A DNA stretch of 6,147 nucleotides from JBHHZM01 sp046758065 (GTDB taxonomy: Bacteria; Pseudomonadota; Alphaproteobacteria; JAAXGF01), in the NCBI GenBank assembly GCA_046758065.1, contig JBHHZM010000158.1:1-6147 (forward strand), given 5' to 3'. Of this stretch, positions 6,129-6,147 are shown in pieces. Within the stretch, counting starts at the first letter, position 1. Each line of letters starts with the position of its first letter. The position numbers and the translations under genes were made by a program. The notes below the pieces were generated by a model. The model ran no database searches, was not told where the DNA came from, and saw nothing but the letters and a program-made list of their open reading frames with translations.

Positions 6129-6147
6129 CGTTCTGTCCCGGAAATTC

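Noticed and set aside
1..6147. A new defence, mobile or biosynthetic system
   Set aside because: All five supported genes belong to known housekeeping or envelope families, with no integrase, transposase, CRISPR array, toxin-antitoxin pair or unexplained coding gap.

Overview
The window is GC-rich, densely coded chromosomal DNA. It most likely comes from an alphaproteobacterium, possibly of Rhodospirillales or Rhizobiales type. This inference rests on three things: the base composition, the ppiD-trpE pair divergent from tpiA (an order I associate with alphaproteobacteria), and a membrane-anchored divergent polysaccharide deacetylase (DUF610/YibQ family). No species can be named from the sequence alone.

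Layout, left to right. Positions 1-247 carry no convincing gene. They begin with a compact set of nested inverted repeats (19-97) that looks like a dispersed REP-type element. Next come two genes on the + strand: a periplasm-facing divergent polysaccharide deacetylase (248-1486, possibly from 176) and a 68-residue heavy-metal-associated (HMA) domain protein of the copper-chaperone type (1541-1747). A 48-base convergent gap separates these from two genes on the - strand: ppiD-like (5184-3286), transcribed first, then trpE (3283-1796). They are only 2 bases apart and appear translationally coupled. A 185-base divergent intergenic region (5185-5369) holds a good sigma70-type promoter for the - strand operon, and tpiA (5370-6128) runs out of it on the + strand almost to the end of the window.

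The genes do four separate housekeeping jobs: envelope or peptidoglycan-related sugar chemistry, metal trafficking, folding of exported proteins at the inner membrane, and central metabolism (tryptophan entry step, glycolysis). The ppiD-trpE and ppiD/tpiA arrangements are inherited neighbourhoods rather than a functional system. The point of interest is that trpE is not followed by trpG/trpD/trpC but meets an unrelated convergent gene pair, which suggests that a rearrangement separated the trp genes. I see no tRNA, rRNA, CRISPR array, insertion sequence, phage gene or defence system, and no previously undescribed multi-gene system.
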